The notes: a model not told the origin generated them from the sequence alone. A stretch of 64,000 nucleotides of DNA from Planoprotostelium fungivorum (GCA_003024175.1 MDYQ01000441.1:1-64000), one strand, 5' to 3'; shown: positions 23,360 through 41,663, numbered from the stretch's first letter. Numbers and translations: made by a program.

Positions 23360-23478
23360 TAAAGAATTCGCGACTAGTCTCATCCATTTTAAATCCTTTT
23401 ATTCTCCATAAATTTCTCAACAAGTTTCGATTCTGTAGATCGCATGAGATTACCCCAGAAACAGAAGAGAAACAGAGA

Positions 23479-25551
<2,073 letters not shown>

Positions 25552-25585
25552 GTCGAATAAAGAAGACAGTTCGACTTTTTCTTTA

Positions 25586-26176
25586 TCACAGGGCCACGAT
25601 GAAGGCGATGAGGAGGAGTGCGGCACTGAAAATGATGTTCGATGCAGATCCGGGGTAGCTTTGGGCTAATCCGGTGTTTCCACATTGGGTCTGGGTGAAC
25701 TGGTTGGCTCCTCCTTGGGCGGCTTGACATGTAGAATCTTGAGAGGCAGAGCAGCCGGCATCGTAATCGACGAAGGCGGCCAAGAGGGTGCCTTGTGTGC
25801 ATGAGCCGGTGAAGGTCTGGGTGACGAGATCTCCGTTTCGGGGGGTGATGGTCCAATCGACATTATTTGTGACCTTGTAGCTGTTGCGTCCTCCATTGTA
25901 GACGACGCAGTCTCCCTTCTTGTAAGAAGTGGCTGTTGAAGTGGCATCACCTCCACAAGCCGTCGTGGAGTAGTTGTTGAAGTTAAATCGAGAGCCATCG
26001 TAGTTGATTCTGAACGATGTCGTTGCCGTATCTTGGATGCAGAAACCGGTGAGATAAGCTTCGGCGCTTAAGAAGTAGCCGCTGCAAGCATTTCCTGTCC
26101 AGTAATCGATCTTGAGGGTTGTGTTGGAGGCATGGACGATGGCGAGTATTGCGAGGAGTGCGAGAATAGTTTTCAT
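25586..26176 (-). CDS. Secreted, probably GPI-anchored protein, unknown function
   Basis: Single exon, 196 residues. The N-terminus MKTILALLAILAIVHAS is a clear signal peptide. The mature part is rich in Thr, Asn, Ser and Gly with about eight Cys (for example NACSGYFLSAEAYLTGFC), a typical extracellular composition. It ends in a hydrophobic tail (IIFSAALLLIAFIVAL) after a Ser/Gly stretch, the pattern of a GPI-anchor signal. No catalytic motif is seen; a cell-coat or lectin-like role is a guess. The gene is convergent with MetAP2. Confidence 0.8.
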   Translation of the reverse strand: MKTILALLAILAIVHASNTTLKIDYWTGNACSGYFLSAEAYLTGFCIQDTATTSFRINYDGSRFNFNNYSTTACGGDATSTATSYKKGDCVVYNGGRNSYKVTNNVDWTITPRNGDLVTQTFTGSCTQGTLLAAFVDYDAGCSASQDSTCQAAQGGANQFTQTQCGNTGLAQSYPGSASNIIFSAALLLIAFIVAL

Positions 26177-26580
26177 TTCGTTAGACGTGGTTGTGTGTTG
26201 CTGTTGAGTGATGCTTTGAAGAATGAGGCTTGGGCGAGGGAGACAGCCGGAATCGAAAATTCATCTGAATTCGAGTTTTCACGTGTTTTTCCGTCGAGAT
26301 CTCTACGCACGTGTGGGCGGTAGCTGCAGATCGGAAAGCAGATGGGGTATAGACGATGAAGATTACAGGTCAATCGAGACCACATCATCGAATCATGACA
26401 GTCATTACTTCTTGTCAAATGAGATCGCGGATGAGATGTCGACTGATTACGCGTTGAGGTCACGAGTAGATCCATCATCAGGGCATTCGGCTATGTGCCA
26501 CGAGAATTTGAGGTTTGAATTAAATCTTTGGCACGTTGTTTAATCGATCAACGGTTTCAAAAGAGATCTTCCAACACGTT

Positions 26581-27828
26581 ATGACGATCAATGGTATTCT
26601 CTCCAGCCACGATGTCACGAGAAAGATCTTGCGGTTGCTGCTCAGGAAGCAGAAACAGCCAAGGGGGGATGCAAGAAGACACAGAAGAATCCAGTTTTGC
26701 ATTCTTCGTAGCACGTGCCAGCTATGGAGAGAGTTGGGTGAGAGCGACATCTCTATTGTCTTCTTCTCAACCTCTCAGTGGACTCCTTTTCTGATGTACT
26801 CTCTCACCGTGATTTGATATTGGCTGGATGCCATGGCCATCTCGAGTCAGTTCGATACCTCGTCAGCCTGCCTGTGAAACTAGTTGGCAATCCCCTACAA
26901 GATACGTACAGACGCACTCACTATCCTTGGTGCTCGCTGACGAGAGACATCTTCCAAGCTCTCTTGTCTCATCCACACATTGACCCTTCGGCTGACAACA
27001 ACTGGGCCATCTTAACGGCCATCAAGAACTTGGAACCTGAGATCGTGAAGATGCTGCTGGATCACCCCAAGATGGACGTGTCAGCGAACAATGATAAGGT
27101 GTTCCGAGAGTCCTGCAAATATCTGTACGATAAAGAGAACGACGGGCCAAAAGAGACTGCATGCATCTTACAACTGCTCTTGGCTGATCCTCGTGTGGAT
27201 CCATCGGCACAGAACAACTATGCCATCAGAATTGCATGTCAGAGGAGGATAACCACCATAGTGAGACTGGTTCATCGGTGGGGAGTATTACTGAATAGCA
27301 TGTCAGATAGGAAGAAAGGGCGTGGTAGAACTCCTCTTGGCTGATCCTCGTGTGGATCCATCAGCAGAGAACAACGAAGCCATCATAACTGCATGTGAGA
27401 GAGAGGATATAGACACAGTGAGGCAGCTCTTGGCTGATCCTCGTGTGGATCCATCAGCAGAGGACAACTATGCCATCAGATTCGCATGTCAGAGAGGGGA
27501 TATAGACACAGTGAGACTACTCTTGGCAGATCCTCGTGTGGATCCATCAGACAAGAACAACAAGGCCATCAGAAATGCATGTGAAAGAGGGGATACAGAC
27601 ATAGTGAGACTGCTCTTGGTAGACCCTCGTGTGGATCCATCAGCAAAGAACAATAAGGCGATCAGATTTGCATGTCAGGGATGGATTGACATAGTGAGAC
27701 TACTCTTGGCAGATCCTCGTGTGGATCCATCAGCAGATAACAATGCGGCCATCAGAAATGCTAGGGGGGATGAGGTGGTAGAGTTACTTTTGAGAGACTC
27801 TCGTGTGGATGCAAGTGCTAGGAAGTAG
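26581..27828 (+). CDS. Ankyrin-like repeat protein (LLLADPRVDPSA family), copy 1
   Basis: The first exon MTINGILSSHDVTRKIL resembles a short F-box-like helix pair (VTRKIL, CQLWREL). After an intron the protein is built of divergent ankyrin repeats of about 31 residues with core LLLADPRVDPSAxNNxAIR. The last five units are nearly identical at the DNA level (93-base period, with gatcctcgtgtggatccatc in each). At 27265-27320 the frame is broken unless a short intron (donor gtgag, acceptor catgtcag) is removed; splicing there restores the repeats. Such proteins usually serve as protein-binding scaffolds. A paralogue of the same architecture lies at 37233. Confidence 0.8.
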
Positions 27829-28003
27829 GCTGATTGTATGACATAAATATCCAACGCACGGGAAGCCACTGAAATGAATACAAACACTTTGATTTTTTCC
27901 GCCGCACATTACGGTTGAAAGTGAGTGATCACCAGAGATGCTGTAGCATGATTCAAATGATTGGGCACGACAACAGGAGACACTCTGTATTCATTGATAC
28001 ATG

Positions 28004-31000
28004 TTACAGCTCTAAATAGTCGGCCAGGAAGGGCGAGGCATTCAACTCCCCCAGTAACGAGTCCAATCCTATCTTCCTATCTTCCTCTTCTTTCTCCTTC
28101 TTCTCTTCCTTCTCTTCTGTTTCTTTCTTTTCTTCCTTCTCTTCTGCTTCTTTCTTCTCTTCCTTCTCTTCTGCTTCTTTCTTTTCTTCCTTCTCTTCTG
28201 CTTCTTTCTTCTCTTCTATCTCTTCCTTCTCATCCTTCTCATCCTTCTCTTCCTTCTCTTCTATCTCTTCCTTGTTTTCTCCTGCCTTCTCCTCTTCTGT
28301 TTCTCTCTTGTTCTCTTCCTCTTCTTCTCCCTTCTTCTCTACCTCTTCCTCTCTCTTCTCTTCTTCGTTCTCTCTCTTCTCTTCTTCGTTCTCTTCTTCT
28401 GTGTTTGTCTCTTCTCTCTCTTCCTCCTTCTGTGGCTTAGCCGTCAGTGGAGTCATGTTCTACCACATCCGTCAGTCTCGGCTCGTTGTAGATGGTTCAC
28501 CCCCGCCCTCGATTTGATCCAAGCGAGCATGACGTTCTCCTCTGATTCTACGGTCTGAAGAGGTCCGACTCTGTTTCAGTTTCAGCATCATCGTGATGAC
28601 ACATCGTCATCATGTTCTATCGTGATGGTGCCATGTGTGTGATGATGTCTCATCGTGATGATACATCGTGATCATGTTCTATCGTGATGGTGCATGATGT
28701 CACATCGTGATGACACGATGTGATGATATAGGATGATAGGATGATGTTTGATCATGCGACGCCACGTGTGATGATGAGAGTACGCATCACGGTGATGATG
28801 TGATGGATGAAGAAGACTCACTGTGGTGAATCGATTGTGGGTGATGTTTGTGGACTGGGATCGGTAGACTGATTGGCCATAGGTCTGTAATCGTACCTGC
28901 CCGACGTTTCAGAGAATTTTCCGCGTCGACAACTTACCCGTAGGAGGAAGAGGAGTACCCTCTGTTCAATTTGAGATCATCTGTGGAATCTGTGACGTGT
29001 AAATCGATGAAAACTCGATGAAAACTCGATGACTCACAGCCTCTAGATACAGAACGGTTGCGATCGTCGTGTTGATCGAGTGGAATGTCTTCCACCAAGT
29101 CATCGTCTTTAAATCCATAATTTTCTGATTTTTTTGGCGATCTACAACGATGAGTATGGTCGGTAGTTTTCACTCACTTTTCCACGGGTTCTTCTTCTCT
29201 CCTGCCAAATCGAGTTACGTAGATGATATCGATCATTCGGTGAACGGATTCATCCGGAGTTTTTCCGTACAGCCTGAGGATGAGTGAGATGTCACGAGAG
29301 ATGTCGTACGTACTGTAGCAGTGATTCCATTGAGGTGAGTAATTGGGCTTGTGACACTTTTTCTTCTTCACCGATGGTCAACGCGAGGCAGACTGTTCGT
29401 GTTAGAAAAATGGCGATAGAACGATGCCGATCGACTGATCGTGATCATCGATCGTGATGAACTGATCTCGATCACGTCAAACAAGCGATCACGATCAGAT
29501 CACGTCATGTGGTGATCAGATCACGATCGGATCATCAGGTGATCACGATCAGATCACGATCGTGATCGGTGATGATCCACTCACACTCCAATCGATCGGC
29601 TAATTTTCCCTTCTTGATGATCGACAGACAAGATATGATATCTCCAAAATGAATCTTATCCTCCACGCTACACTCCTAGTATGACGTCATCACTTCATGA
29701 CGTCATCAGCCTCTCACCTTCCAAATCTCTTCTTTCATCTGTACATTTTTCGACCAGGCTGGAACGACTTCATCTACAAACTTGTAGAAGCTGGTCTCGT
29801 CCATGATATCGTCCAACGATTTCTCCGGGGTAAAATTCCGAAAGGCTCTGTAGTACTCCTCGATCTCGAAGGTGGACACTGGAGGACCAATCAATTGGAT
29901 CGGCACGAAAGATTGGGCCGGCGAGAAAGATTGAGACGGGCACGAATGGTTGAGACTCACGCTCGGTGTCGTTTCGCAGTTCGCGTAATTCAGCCTTCTT
30001 GTAATTCTGCTGGATGTCTTGTACGATAGTACCGTGGTGTGACGTCTCACTGATCTGCAGAGATGTCGTCAGACGTTGTAGACGAGACATTTCACCTTGG
30101 TCGAGATGTGGTTGTCGATCTGATTGAATGCAGACTGCAGGATCTGCTTGTAATCGGCGAAACATCTGGCTCTGACGTCAGAAATAAAATGAACTAAAAT
30201 CTTTTCATTTCACTGTGATACGACGTGAACTGATGGAACAAGAATAGAGTGAAAGTGAATGAAGGTTCGAGTTAAGACAAAGAGGAGACATCTCTCACCT
30301 CTCTTCGATGGCTGTCCTCAGTTGTTTTGGGTTCTTCACCGTCAGAATCGATTGTTCTGCTGAACCAAATATAGCCATGGCAACGTGAAACAGAATGGGT
30401 CTTCCTCGGTAGAACAACGCGTCCAGTATGCGATTCGTAGCCTGAAATTTCTTCAACATTTCCCTCGATTTTCCGGGAAATTTCACCTCGATGGGTAAGT
30501 AGCCGACGAAGAGACACATGAACCAGGGTGTAGTGATGTCACCTGGAGTGATTCCTAATTTCGTCGTGTGTTTGAAGATCTACAACGCTCAGTACGTGGA
30601 ATATTTCATCCAAATGAATTTGTTACATCGAAAGAAAAGATGAGAGAATTCTATATGCAAAAAAAAGATAAGAAAATGTGATGAAAATATTTCGTATGTA
30701 AAAAGATGAGAGAATTTTATAGAAAGAAAGATGAGAGAATTTTATAGAAAGAAAGATGAGAATGTTTCATTGTAATGAGATGTTCACCCTAGGATATAGA
30801 CTTTGAACCAATTCGTCGACGATCTTCATATCTACCATGGTGCCCACCAGAACTTTCGAGTAATATTCCGGAACTATCACCAAGTTACCCCGACGTTAAA
30901 CCTTAAAACCTCACCGATGTCCTCGCAGAGTGTACACAGCAGCCAGAAGGCGGCTTCCTCGGGTACAGACAGCAAGAGGGAAGCTGCCACATTGTTCATG

Positions 31001-33800
31001 CTCTGACAGTAACCTATCCCAGGATTTCTCCACGAATAAGCCACGAGTACGCGTCTGTACGTACGTAAGTTACGCACGAGGGGGGTACCACCTCAAGCTG
31101 TCCAGATTTCCCGCCTTCTGGTATTCCGGATGCTGTGGAAAACTCCTGTGGATGTCCTGTACATTTTGATTCGTTGTAGATGAAAGAAGATCGTCATTGA
31201 AGAGTACGAAATGAATTCTCACTTTTTCGATGTCCTCGGTACAATCGGAAATATGATTTTCATATTTTCTCCTCAACTCTTCATAATAATCTGCATTGAT
31301 CATCCATTTGTACAGTGCACCAGACAGTATCATCCAAAGTGGACCTGATGACGTCATCCTACGTACGGTACGCCGGAAAAATACCCCTCGATTCTTCCGG
31401 CACACCGCTGAGGACTAATTCTTCCAGCTGAGGTTCTCTCCTGAAAGTGGAAGGACCTGGTCTGTTGCACAGTTTGAAATAATCTTCCCACTTTGCTCTC
31501 TGTTTGAATTGTTCTTCATCTACAAACGGTGTCGAAGAACTGAAGGGGATGAGTCATTCGAAATTTGAAAACAGAAATGAGCGGGAAAAATTGACGGGCG
31601 AGATGAGATTTGGTGGAAATTTCATGATACCTCTTCAAGAACTGAACGATCTTGTTGTGTGACTCTTTCGCTACCTTCAAGTCCACCTAGATTTTTCGTC
31701 GAACGTTCCATCTACAACGCTCCCACCTTCCAAAATTTGATGGCCATATTCTTCACTTGGTCCAATTGAGGCGTGGAGAACATGATCTGATCTTCTTCTG
31801 CAATGATGACGAGTAGTTCTTCCGTTGGAGACGATGGAAATCTTCCCTTATTGATACTCCTCACCACACGAAAAGGTATGACGATCTACAACGAGTTAAC
31901 GAAGATTTTCATCCGAACGAAATCGTCGCGGAATTTCCAGAAAATCAGGACAGACCACAACGGTGTAGACGGACTCACGGATAATTGTTTCAAGGTGCTG
32001 TGCTCTTTGTACGATTCGAAGCACAGATAGTGACGAGTGATGAGAATCGCACCCGGTGTAAAAAGTCCACGGTTCTTCACGGTACCCTCAAATTCTGTGA
32101 TGACGTCATCACTCATCATCGACCATCTACAACGATCACCTGCGATGATGCCTTCACTCTTTGGTAATCTCAACCTACCGTACGTCAGCTCCGGCCGCTT
32201 CACGATTTTCCCTCTTCTCACCTGTTCCTGAAATCTAGATTCTTCTTCGCATCCAGTAGAGATTGTTTCGAAGTCAAGTCTACCTGGTCTAGAGACATGC
32301 TGCTCCTGACTTGTAGGCCTCCACTGCTACCGGATGGATTGATCGACATGGACATCCTGTGTGCCCTCCTTCCAATGGTTCCACTCCTGACGCTTGTCAT
32401 CGGAAGTGCGGAAGAATGGATTCATCCGGATTCATCCGGCCCACCTGGATCGGCCGCGGTTGATGTCCTCGTCGGAAGTGCTGTCGCGGACGGGACTTTT
32501 CGTGGAAAAAGATGTGGAATTCCGTCTTTCCAACTTTTCCAACTTTTCTTTCGTGGCCTCTGCGTGGTCCAATAACTTGGATATGGATAACTTCCACAGT
32601 TGTTCGATGACGCCAAAGGAAGCGTCGAAGGAAGAGAAACTGCTGAAGAAGTACTGATGGATGTCAGATGTTGGGATGATATGATGGAGGATGAAGCCGA
32701 TGATCATGATGATCACTTCTGATGAGAACGATCACGATCATGAGAAAGTGATCATCGTCACGATCGTTCTATCTTGCGACTCATCATCGTGTTCATCACG
32801 ATGGCGATGACAATGATGTGATGGACGATGTCATCTGATGCACACACCTCTTGTCCCTTGACCTCCAAAACGGCCGATGTGGTGCCCCAGTTTGTCCTCT
32901 TCTTCATACTCACGATATCTCGAAACGATATCGTTATCGGGCTGCCCACCACCGGCGAGAACGCAAGAAAATTCTCGGAAAGGTAGAGTCGGCCGCTGCG
33001 GTACAGACCCTTCCACATCGAGCATTGGTAGTCTGATCACGTGACTTGAGATTTCTTCCACATTTCATCATACTCACGGACGAGTAGCTTCTCATCGGTG
33101 TTGAACGTTTTTTTGAATTCAATCTCCCTCTTCGACACGTGGAGCTCTGGTTTGGCCATAGATTCAAATTTCAGCACCATAAAGTCTAACACCTGGGGAG
33201 AATGAGATGATGATGATGTGACGATCGTTTCAAAGTTTCGAGATGAACAAGATAAGTCGAGTGATGTGATGAAGGGAATGCGATGGTGATGTGATGATCG
33301 ATGGATGAAAGATGATGAAAGGTGAAGACGATGTCACCTCTTCCTTTTCAGATTGATCGACACCCAATTGGAGTAATTTGTGTAAGAGATTTTTCTCGAT
33401 CCAAACCCAATCACTTCTGATCTCATCTTCCTTATCAGAGACGGCGACGACTAACCAAGTGTCTTCCGATCTAAAGAATATCTTATCAGATCGATTACAA
33501 TTGGGTGAATGACGACAGACGATGTAATGATATATGACGGATGGTGGATGGGTTGTACCTTCTGAGAAGGATCCGAAATGGTTTCTCTAAAACGAGAGAG
33601 GTGCCGACGACATTCTTCGAGTATTCTAAACGAAAGAAATTGTTTTCATTTCGAACCTGTTTTGAAGAGTGTCAGCGTGTGAGAGAAGGAACTGTCGCGA
33701 ATGACGTAGAGTTGATGGAGGAAAAAGAAAGATCTTCGATGTGATTTCTCACCTCCCACAGTAATTTACCTAAACTTGTGGGTTTAGGTTTGATCCACAT
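28004..33800 (-). CDS. TBC1D9-like Rab GTPase-activating protein (two GRAM domains + TBC)
   Basis: About 20 exons. The start [16 protein letters not shown] matches the first residues of TBC1D8/9 proteins. The first GRAM domain is [16 protein letters not shown] with [12 protein letters not shown]; the second is [14 protein letters not shown] with [11 protein letters not shown]. The TBC domain begins [13 protein letters not shown] and has both catalytic motifs: DIEKDIHRSFP (Arg finger) and [12 protein letters not shown] (Gln finger). [14 protein letters not shown] closes its core. Downstream is an EF-hand-like helical region without clear calcium loops. The C-terminus is a run of about 130 residues of almost only Glu and Lys (repeats of KKEAEEKEE), long for the family. 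It should stimulate GTP hydrolysis by a Rab on membranes. Many of its introns carry the TCTACAACG/CGTTGTAGA motif. Confidence 0.93.
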
Positions 33801-34114
33801 GAATCGTCTCTATCTTCCGTTTGATCCTGTCCAAAATCAGATCGACATCGCCGTCTGATGATATCTATGTGCCAATCTCGCTCCCACACAAAACATCATC
33901 ACATCACGATCTATAGTAACACCTTCGTCTTGATCTTCTCACCCGTCGCGTAGTATCGTACCGTATCGAGTCCGCTCTGCTTCGCAGATATGCGAATTGT
34001 CTGCCTTTGTATTGTAATATTTCAGCTTGTATATCCTCTACGGAAGGGAACAACCCAGCTACCAACCTCTGTCCTCCTACAAACCAGGTGATTTTGTCTA
34101 CTTCATCGGAAGAC

Positions 34115-36809
<2,695 letters not shown>

Positions 36810-37232
36810 AGTGTATGATAAAAAAAGTATACAGCGCGTGTTGGTGTGGACGTACGATCATTTTCGTCCTCAATTCAACGGGAAGGTGCTGTTATGTAAG
36901 AAACTGCGTGTCAGTCTGAAAATCCTGAATAAGAGAAATGAAAAATATATGAGTTGTAGTTTATCGTTGGTCGTACTGTATTGAGCAAGGCAGACCGAAA
37001 CCCACATTTCCACATCAACCTTTTTTTTCGACCAAGGCAGGAGAAAGACCATTCCTCGAAAAGTAACCAAAGGATTATTGCCATTCAGCTAACGGGAGGT
37101 CGTTCGTTCGGTGAATTGCGCACTAGGAAGTTTGGGGTTCGGTTTGCCTTGATATCAGATGATCTGGTGTTGCTCCGCATCAGTGTGCTTCACAAAGAGT
37201 CCTTCTGTTCTCTACAGCTATAACACTACGAT
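36810..37232. other. Gap without recognisable gene
   Basis: Between PFKFB and the second ankyrin-like gene there are only short frames. A 70-base stretch before 37233 probably holds that gene's promoter, but no TATA box is clear. Confidence 0.4.
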
Positions 37233-39075
37233 ATGGAAACCAACGGACTCCTCTCCAGCCACGATGTCACCAGAAAGATCTTGAAGATGATACTGTTCAA
37301 CTCCCGAGGGCAAAATGTCACAAGATCAGGAGCGAGAAGAATGAAAAAGATACGATTTGGCATCCTTCGCAGCACGTGCCAGCTGTGGAAGAACATGGGT
37401 GAGAGCATCACCTCCCTCTGCATCTTTCATCCTTCGTTTCTCTTCTGAATCTCTCAGTGGATGCCTTCACTGATGTGCTGTCCTATCGAGATCTGGTCAT
37501 AGCTGTAAACCACAGATGTGTCGAGTCAGTTCGATATATAGTCAGTCTGCCCGTGGAGTTGGGAAACTTCAACTCTTACCAAAAGCTTTGCAATGTCTAC
37601 AAACACATGAACGATATGACTTGGGACCCTCTGACGAGAGAAACTTTCCAAGCTCTCTTGGCTCATCCACATCTGGACCCTTCAGCTGAAGACAACTGGG
37701 CCATCTTAACGGCCATCGAGCAGTCGGAACCAGAGATCGTGAGGATGCTGCTGGATCACCCCAAGATGGACGTGTCGAAGAACAATAACGAGGTCATTCG
37801 AAAAGCTTGCAAGATTCTGCCCCAACAAGAAGCAGAAAAGCCGGAGCAGACTGAATGCATCTTACGAATGCTCTTGGCTGATCCTCGTATCGATCCATCA
37901 GCACAAAACAACGAGGCCGTCAGAATGGCGATCCACGCTACGAAGAAGGGCACCACCACCATAAGAATGCTTCTGGCCGACTCTCGCGTAGATCCGTCAG
38001 ACAACAACAACGAGCCATCCGAATGGCCTGTAAACTTCTTCTCACGGACGCAGTGAAACTTCTATTGAATGATCCCAGAGTGGACCCTTCAGCAGGCAAC
38101 CACTTTGCCATCAGAATGGCATCCAGGGGAAATCAGACCGGCCTAGTGCAGCTGCTCTTGGCCGATCCTCGTGTGGATCCGTCAGTCAACGATCACGAGG
38201 CCATCAGATTAGCGAACACCAACGTGGTGACGCTCCTCTTGGCTCACCCTCGCGTGGATCTGTCAGAAGAGAACAACCGTCTCCTCCTAGAAGTATGTCG
38301 GGAGGATCGTTGCGATATCGTACGTTTTCTCTTGGCAGACCCCCGTGTAGATCCATCTGCCAACAACAACGCGGCATTCAGAGCTGCATGTTCTACGACG
38401 AGCCTCTCGACCGCCAGATTGCTATTGGCCGATACTCGTGTGGATCCCACAGACAGCGACAACGAGGCCTTCAGACAAGCATATAGAGACACAAATGGGG
38501 CCATTTTCCGCCTTCTCTTGGAGGAATCTCGCATCGACCCATCTTTGGACGACAACGCGGCCTTCAGAATTGCATGTGAGAGCGCCGACACCCACGCAGT
38601 GAGGTTACTCTTGGCTGATCCTCGTGTGGATCCATCAGCACAGAACAACGAGGCCATCAAAATTGCATGTCGAGGGGGGCGCACCAATATCTTACAACTA
38701 CTCTTGGCTGATCCTCGTATCGATCCATCAGCACAGAATAACGAGGCCATCAGAATTGCATGTCATAACACAGACGCCGACACAGTGAGGCGGCTCTTGG
38801 CTGATCCTCGTGTGGATCCATCGGCACAGAACAACAAGGCCATCAGATTCGCATCACAGCAGGGGAACATCGATATCGTGAGGCAGCTCTTGGCTGATCC
38901 TCGTGTGGATCCATCAGCAGAGAACAACGAGGCCATCAGAACTGCATGTCAGAGAGGGTTGGTCAGTGTAATCCAACTCCTTTGGAGAGATCCTCGCATC
39001 AATCTGTCAGCAGAGGACAGAGAGGGCATCAGAGGAAGGTTGAAGCACCGTACGCCTCGGTCCTTTCAGTTCTAA
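37233..39075 (+). CDS. Ankyrin-like repeat protein, copy 2, with an internal frameshift
   Basis: The first exon METNGLLSSHDVTRKIL and the second exon (DAFTDVLSYRDLVIA...) match copy 1 at 26581. About 15 repeats of some 31 residues follow. At about 38013 one G is missing relative to the repeat pattern (AACGAGCCATC where the family has AACGAGGCCATC): the upstream frame runs into a stop near 38056, while the rest of the repeats continue cleanly in another frame to 39075. It is therefore either an assembly or sequencing error or a recently broken gene. Everything else is open for more than 1000 bases, which favours an error or a very young mutation. Repeat units in the last third are nearly identical to those of copy 1. 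Confidence 0.78.
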
Positions 39076-39180
39076 TAGATCTCTCTGAAGGCATAACTTT
39101 CTTAAGAGCTGAGGACACAGACACAGCAACACATAGACCTCTATAGAAGAGACACATCTACACCATCCCTTCATTGTCCT

Positions 39181-41663
39181 TCAGCTCGTAGCTCTCGTTG
39201 TAGTCGGCACGACCCTCCTCTTCTTCTCTACCTCGTGCTTCACGATCCACTCTGGATCCACGGCGTGCGGTGCGTTCTGTACGTCCTTGACTCCCACCCT
39301 CCTCTGCGCCCTCATCTACAACGAGTCAATTCTCCATCTACAACCTGCCATCTCCTCCGTCTACAACGAGCCTCACCATCTTATCGTACGTCGTTTTTAG
39401 ATCTCTGTACTCCTTCTGCTGGATGGGCGTCAAGCTAGATAGCTTCGTGTGATATTCTTGTAAGCTCTTAAGTTGAGGCTGTGTGAGGCCGCGAGGCCCA
39501 GCCGTGACTTGTGGGTCGTTGTTCATGAGGCCAACGAGGGAAACGGGCGGGAAACATTTGTCGGGGAAATTTCGGGCGAGGTCTTCGTTTTGTTCCTTAT
39601 ACAATTCATATCGGGGGTCGGATGTGATGCGATGGGGGAGCTCATCCTGATCGATGTCGGTGATCGAGATCATCATGATCATCATGACATAAGAGGTGAT
39701 GGTGATGAGATGGTATGAGAGATGATGAGCATCATGTTGAGTGATGACACATGTGATCGTCACCTTGTGGGTGTCCATGCGAGCCTTCATCACCTTGTCC
39801 AAACTGTCTATGATGTTCCTCAGATTATCCTGTGCCGCATAGCACAAGTAAGTGATGACGTCAGCCGGTATATTGTTCGTGTCGATATTGAGCTTACTGT
39901 TTCGAACTGAAAATGGGAATCAACTCTTCCATTCAACATCCAATGGAACGTACCAACTTCTTGGATCTTCAGCTTGAGTGCCTTCACGTTCAAGAAAGTT
40001 GGCTCTTGTTCCGACTCGTGCTTGACGTCGTCACCATCATCATGAGGTAGACCCGTCTGATGACGTCATCACACGTCAGGGGTTCTATTTTTAGATCACC
40101 TCTTTCGTGGGGTCGATGTTGACCATCTTCGTGATATCATTGAGGCTCTTGATGTCTTCTTTCCTGGAATGTCGTCAGCGAGGAGTGTCAAAATTAGCGG
40201 GAAAATTTGGGACTCGCTTTGGGACTAAGGGAGCGGAATTGGTGGGTTGGTTCATCATGCCTGGTTGTAGATGAGTATAAACGGAGAAAAAGAAAAATTT
40301 CACCTGGGGTACCTACGGCCGGAAATTTTCCTTTGGGAGGTACCGAAGCCTTTGAAGCTTTCTTCCTGGCTCGGCGTCATGATGTGAAGATGAGGTGATG
40401 TGTGAAGACACAACGTGATGATGATCTGAGAACACAAGGCGATGTGAAATCAGATCATGATCAGACACGTTGTGATGTGATCATGTGATGTCGATCGTGT
40501 GATGTGATCATGTGATGTCGATCGTGTGATGTGATCATGTGATGTCGATCGTGTGGATGACGAGATGATGTAAACGATCGACGACTCACGCTGGAATCAT
40601 TCCAGTGTTGTTCATGTTGTTGACGTTCAGCGTTGGAATGTTTGGATTCTGCGGCAGAGTGGACGGCAGACCGGTCTTGATGGCGTTCAGAGTCGGATTT
40701 TGTGACGGAGCTGGTGAGGGTGCCGGAGCTCCTTGTGGTTGTCCGGCAGCTGTCTGTTGGTGCAGCTGTGCCTTCTGGGTGATGATGGCGTTGATGCGGG
40801 TGATGATGGAGGACAGGTGCTCTTTACCGAAAACGATCGAGAATTCTTTGACGAGACCTTCTGGGTTCAACTGAAGGAGTGGTCAGCTGACTCTGTGATC
40901 ATGATACGATCGCGATCTCATGTGTAAAGTCGTCACCTGTTTTTCGTTGTAACGGCTGATGACGCTGGTCAGAACGGTCTGTTTATCCATGGGAAGTGTT
41001 GGAATCAATTTCTTCACGTAATCGATGAGAGGGGCCAGACGGGCAACTGCAGCTGACATGAACATAACGTCTATAAGCCGATCTCACGTTGGTTTGCACT
41101 GAGACTCTGTGACCCTTTCACGGCTGGATTTAAATTGATGACTGGATTGTTGCTGAGATTTGCAATGGCCGATCCAACGGGTGCATTGGTGCCTGGATTC
41201 ATAACATTCGTGGGTCTCAGATTATTCAACACTGGATTGGAAGGAATATTTGGCTGACCGACGGGAATGGATGGCGCGGCTGCGTTCTGGATGGAATGGA
41301 TCAGAAATGCATGATATCGGAGAGATATGAACTCACCACCATCGAATTGAACCTCTGTTGATTCGAAGCGAGAGGTAGATTCGATATCTGAGGTTGTGGT
41401 TGTCTTACATTGAGATTCACCTGATCAGACGTCGATATGGAAACAAATCTCTGATCGATAATCACATTGGATACGCCAGGAACTGGTTTCCCCATACTCG
41501 GAGGGATATTTTGTCTGATGATGGGTTGTCCAGGTGCCAGAGGTAGACCTGCTGGCCTCATCTGAGGTGACGCACCCGTCATTGGCATCAAATTTGGCGC
41601 AGGCGTGGGCTTCGCTCCAGCGTCCTGCATGAGGAGCTTCTCCATCTCGTCCAGTTCGTTCAT
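39181..41663 (-). CDS. TAF4: TFIID subunit 4 (TAF4) with RST domain
   Basis: The start MNELDEMEKLLMQDAG is followed by a Pro/Asn/Gln-rich disordered region. Then comes a segment with the pattern of the RST domain (LIPTLPMDKQTVLTSVIS, GLVKEFSIVFGKEHLSSII) and, at the end, the TAF4 domain (KDIKSLNDITKMVNID, LNVKALKLKIQEVG, VITYLCYAAQDNLRNIID), the histone-fold region that pairs with TAF12. RST plus TAF4 is known from plant and some protist TAF4. It would act in the nucleus in RNA polymerase II initiation. The last exon is uncertain: two frames are possible after the long intron at about 39270-39375, which itself carries three copies of the TCTACAAC motif. I used the frame ending at 39181. Confidence 0.8.
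40472..40552. repeat. Perfect tandem repeat, 3 copies of 27 bases
   Basis: Three exact copies of a 27-base unit (starting gtgatgtgatcatgtgatgt and ending cgatcgt) lie inside a TAF4 intron. The unit is itself made of short palindromes (TGATCA, CGATCG). Identity of the copies points to recent expansion. Confidence 0.9.

Noticed and set aside
30775-30800. TATATCCTAG on the minus strand as a second U12-type 5' site
   Set aside because: A normal GT-AG intron starting GTGAAC fits the reading frame and gives [17 protein letters not shown] as expected for TBC proteins.
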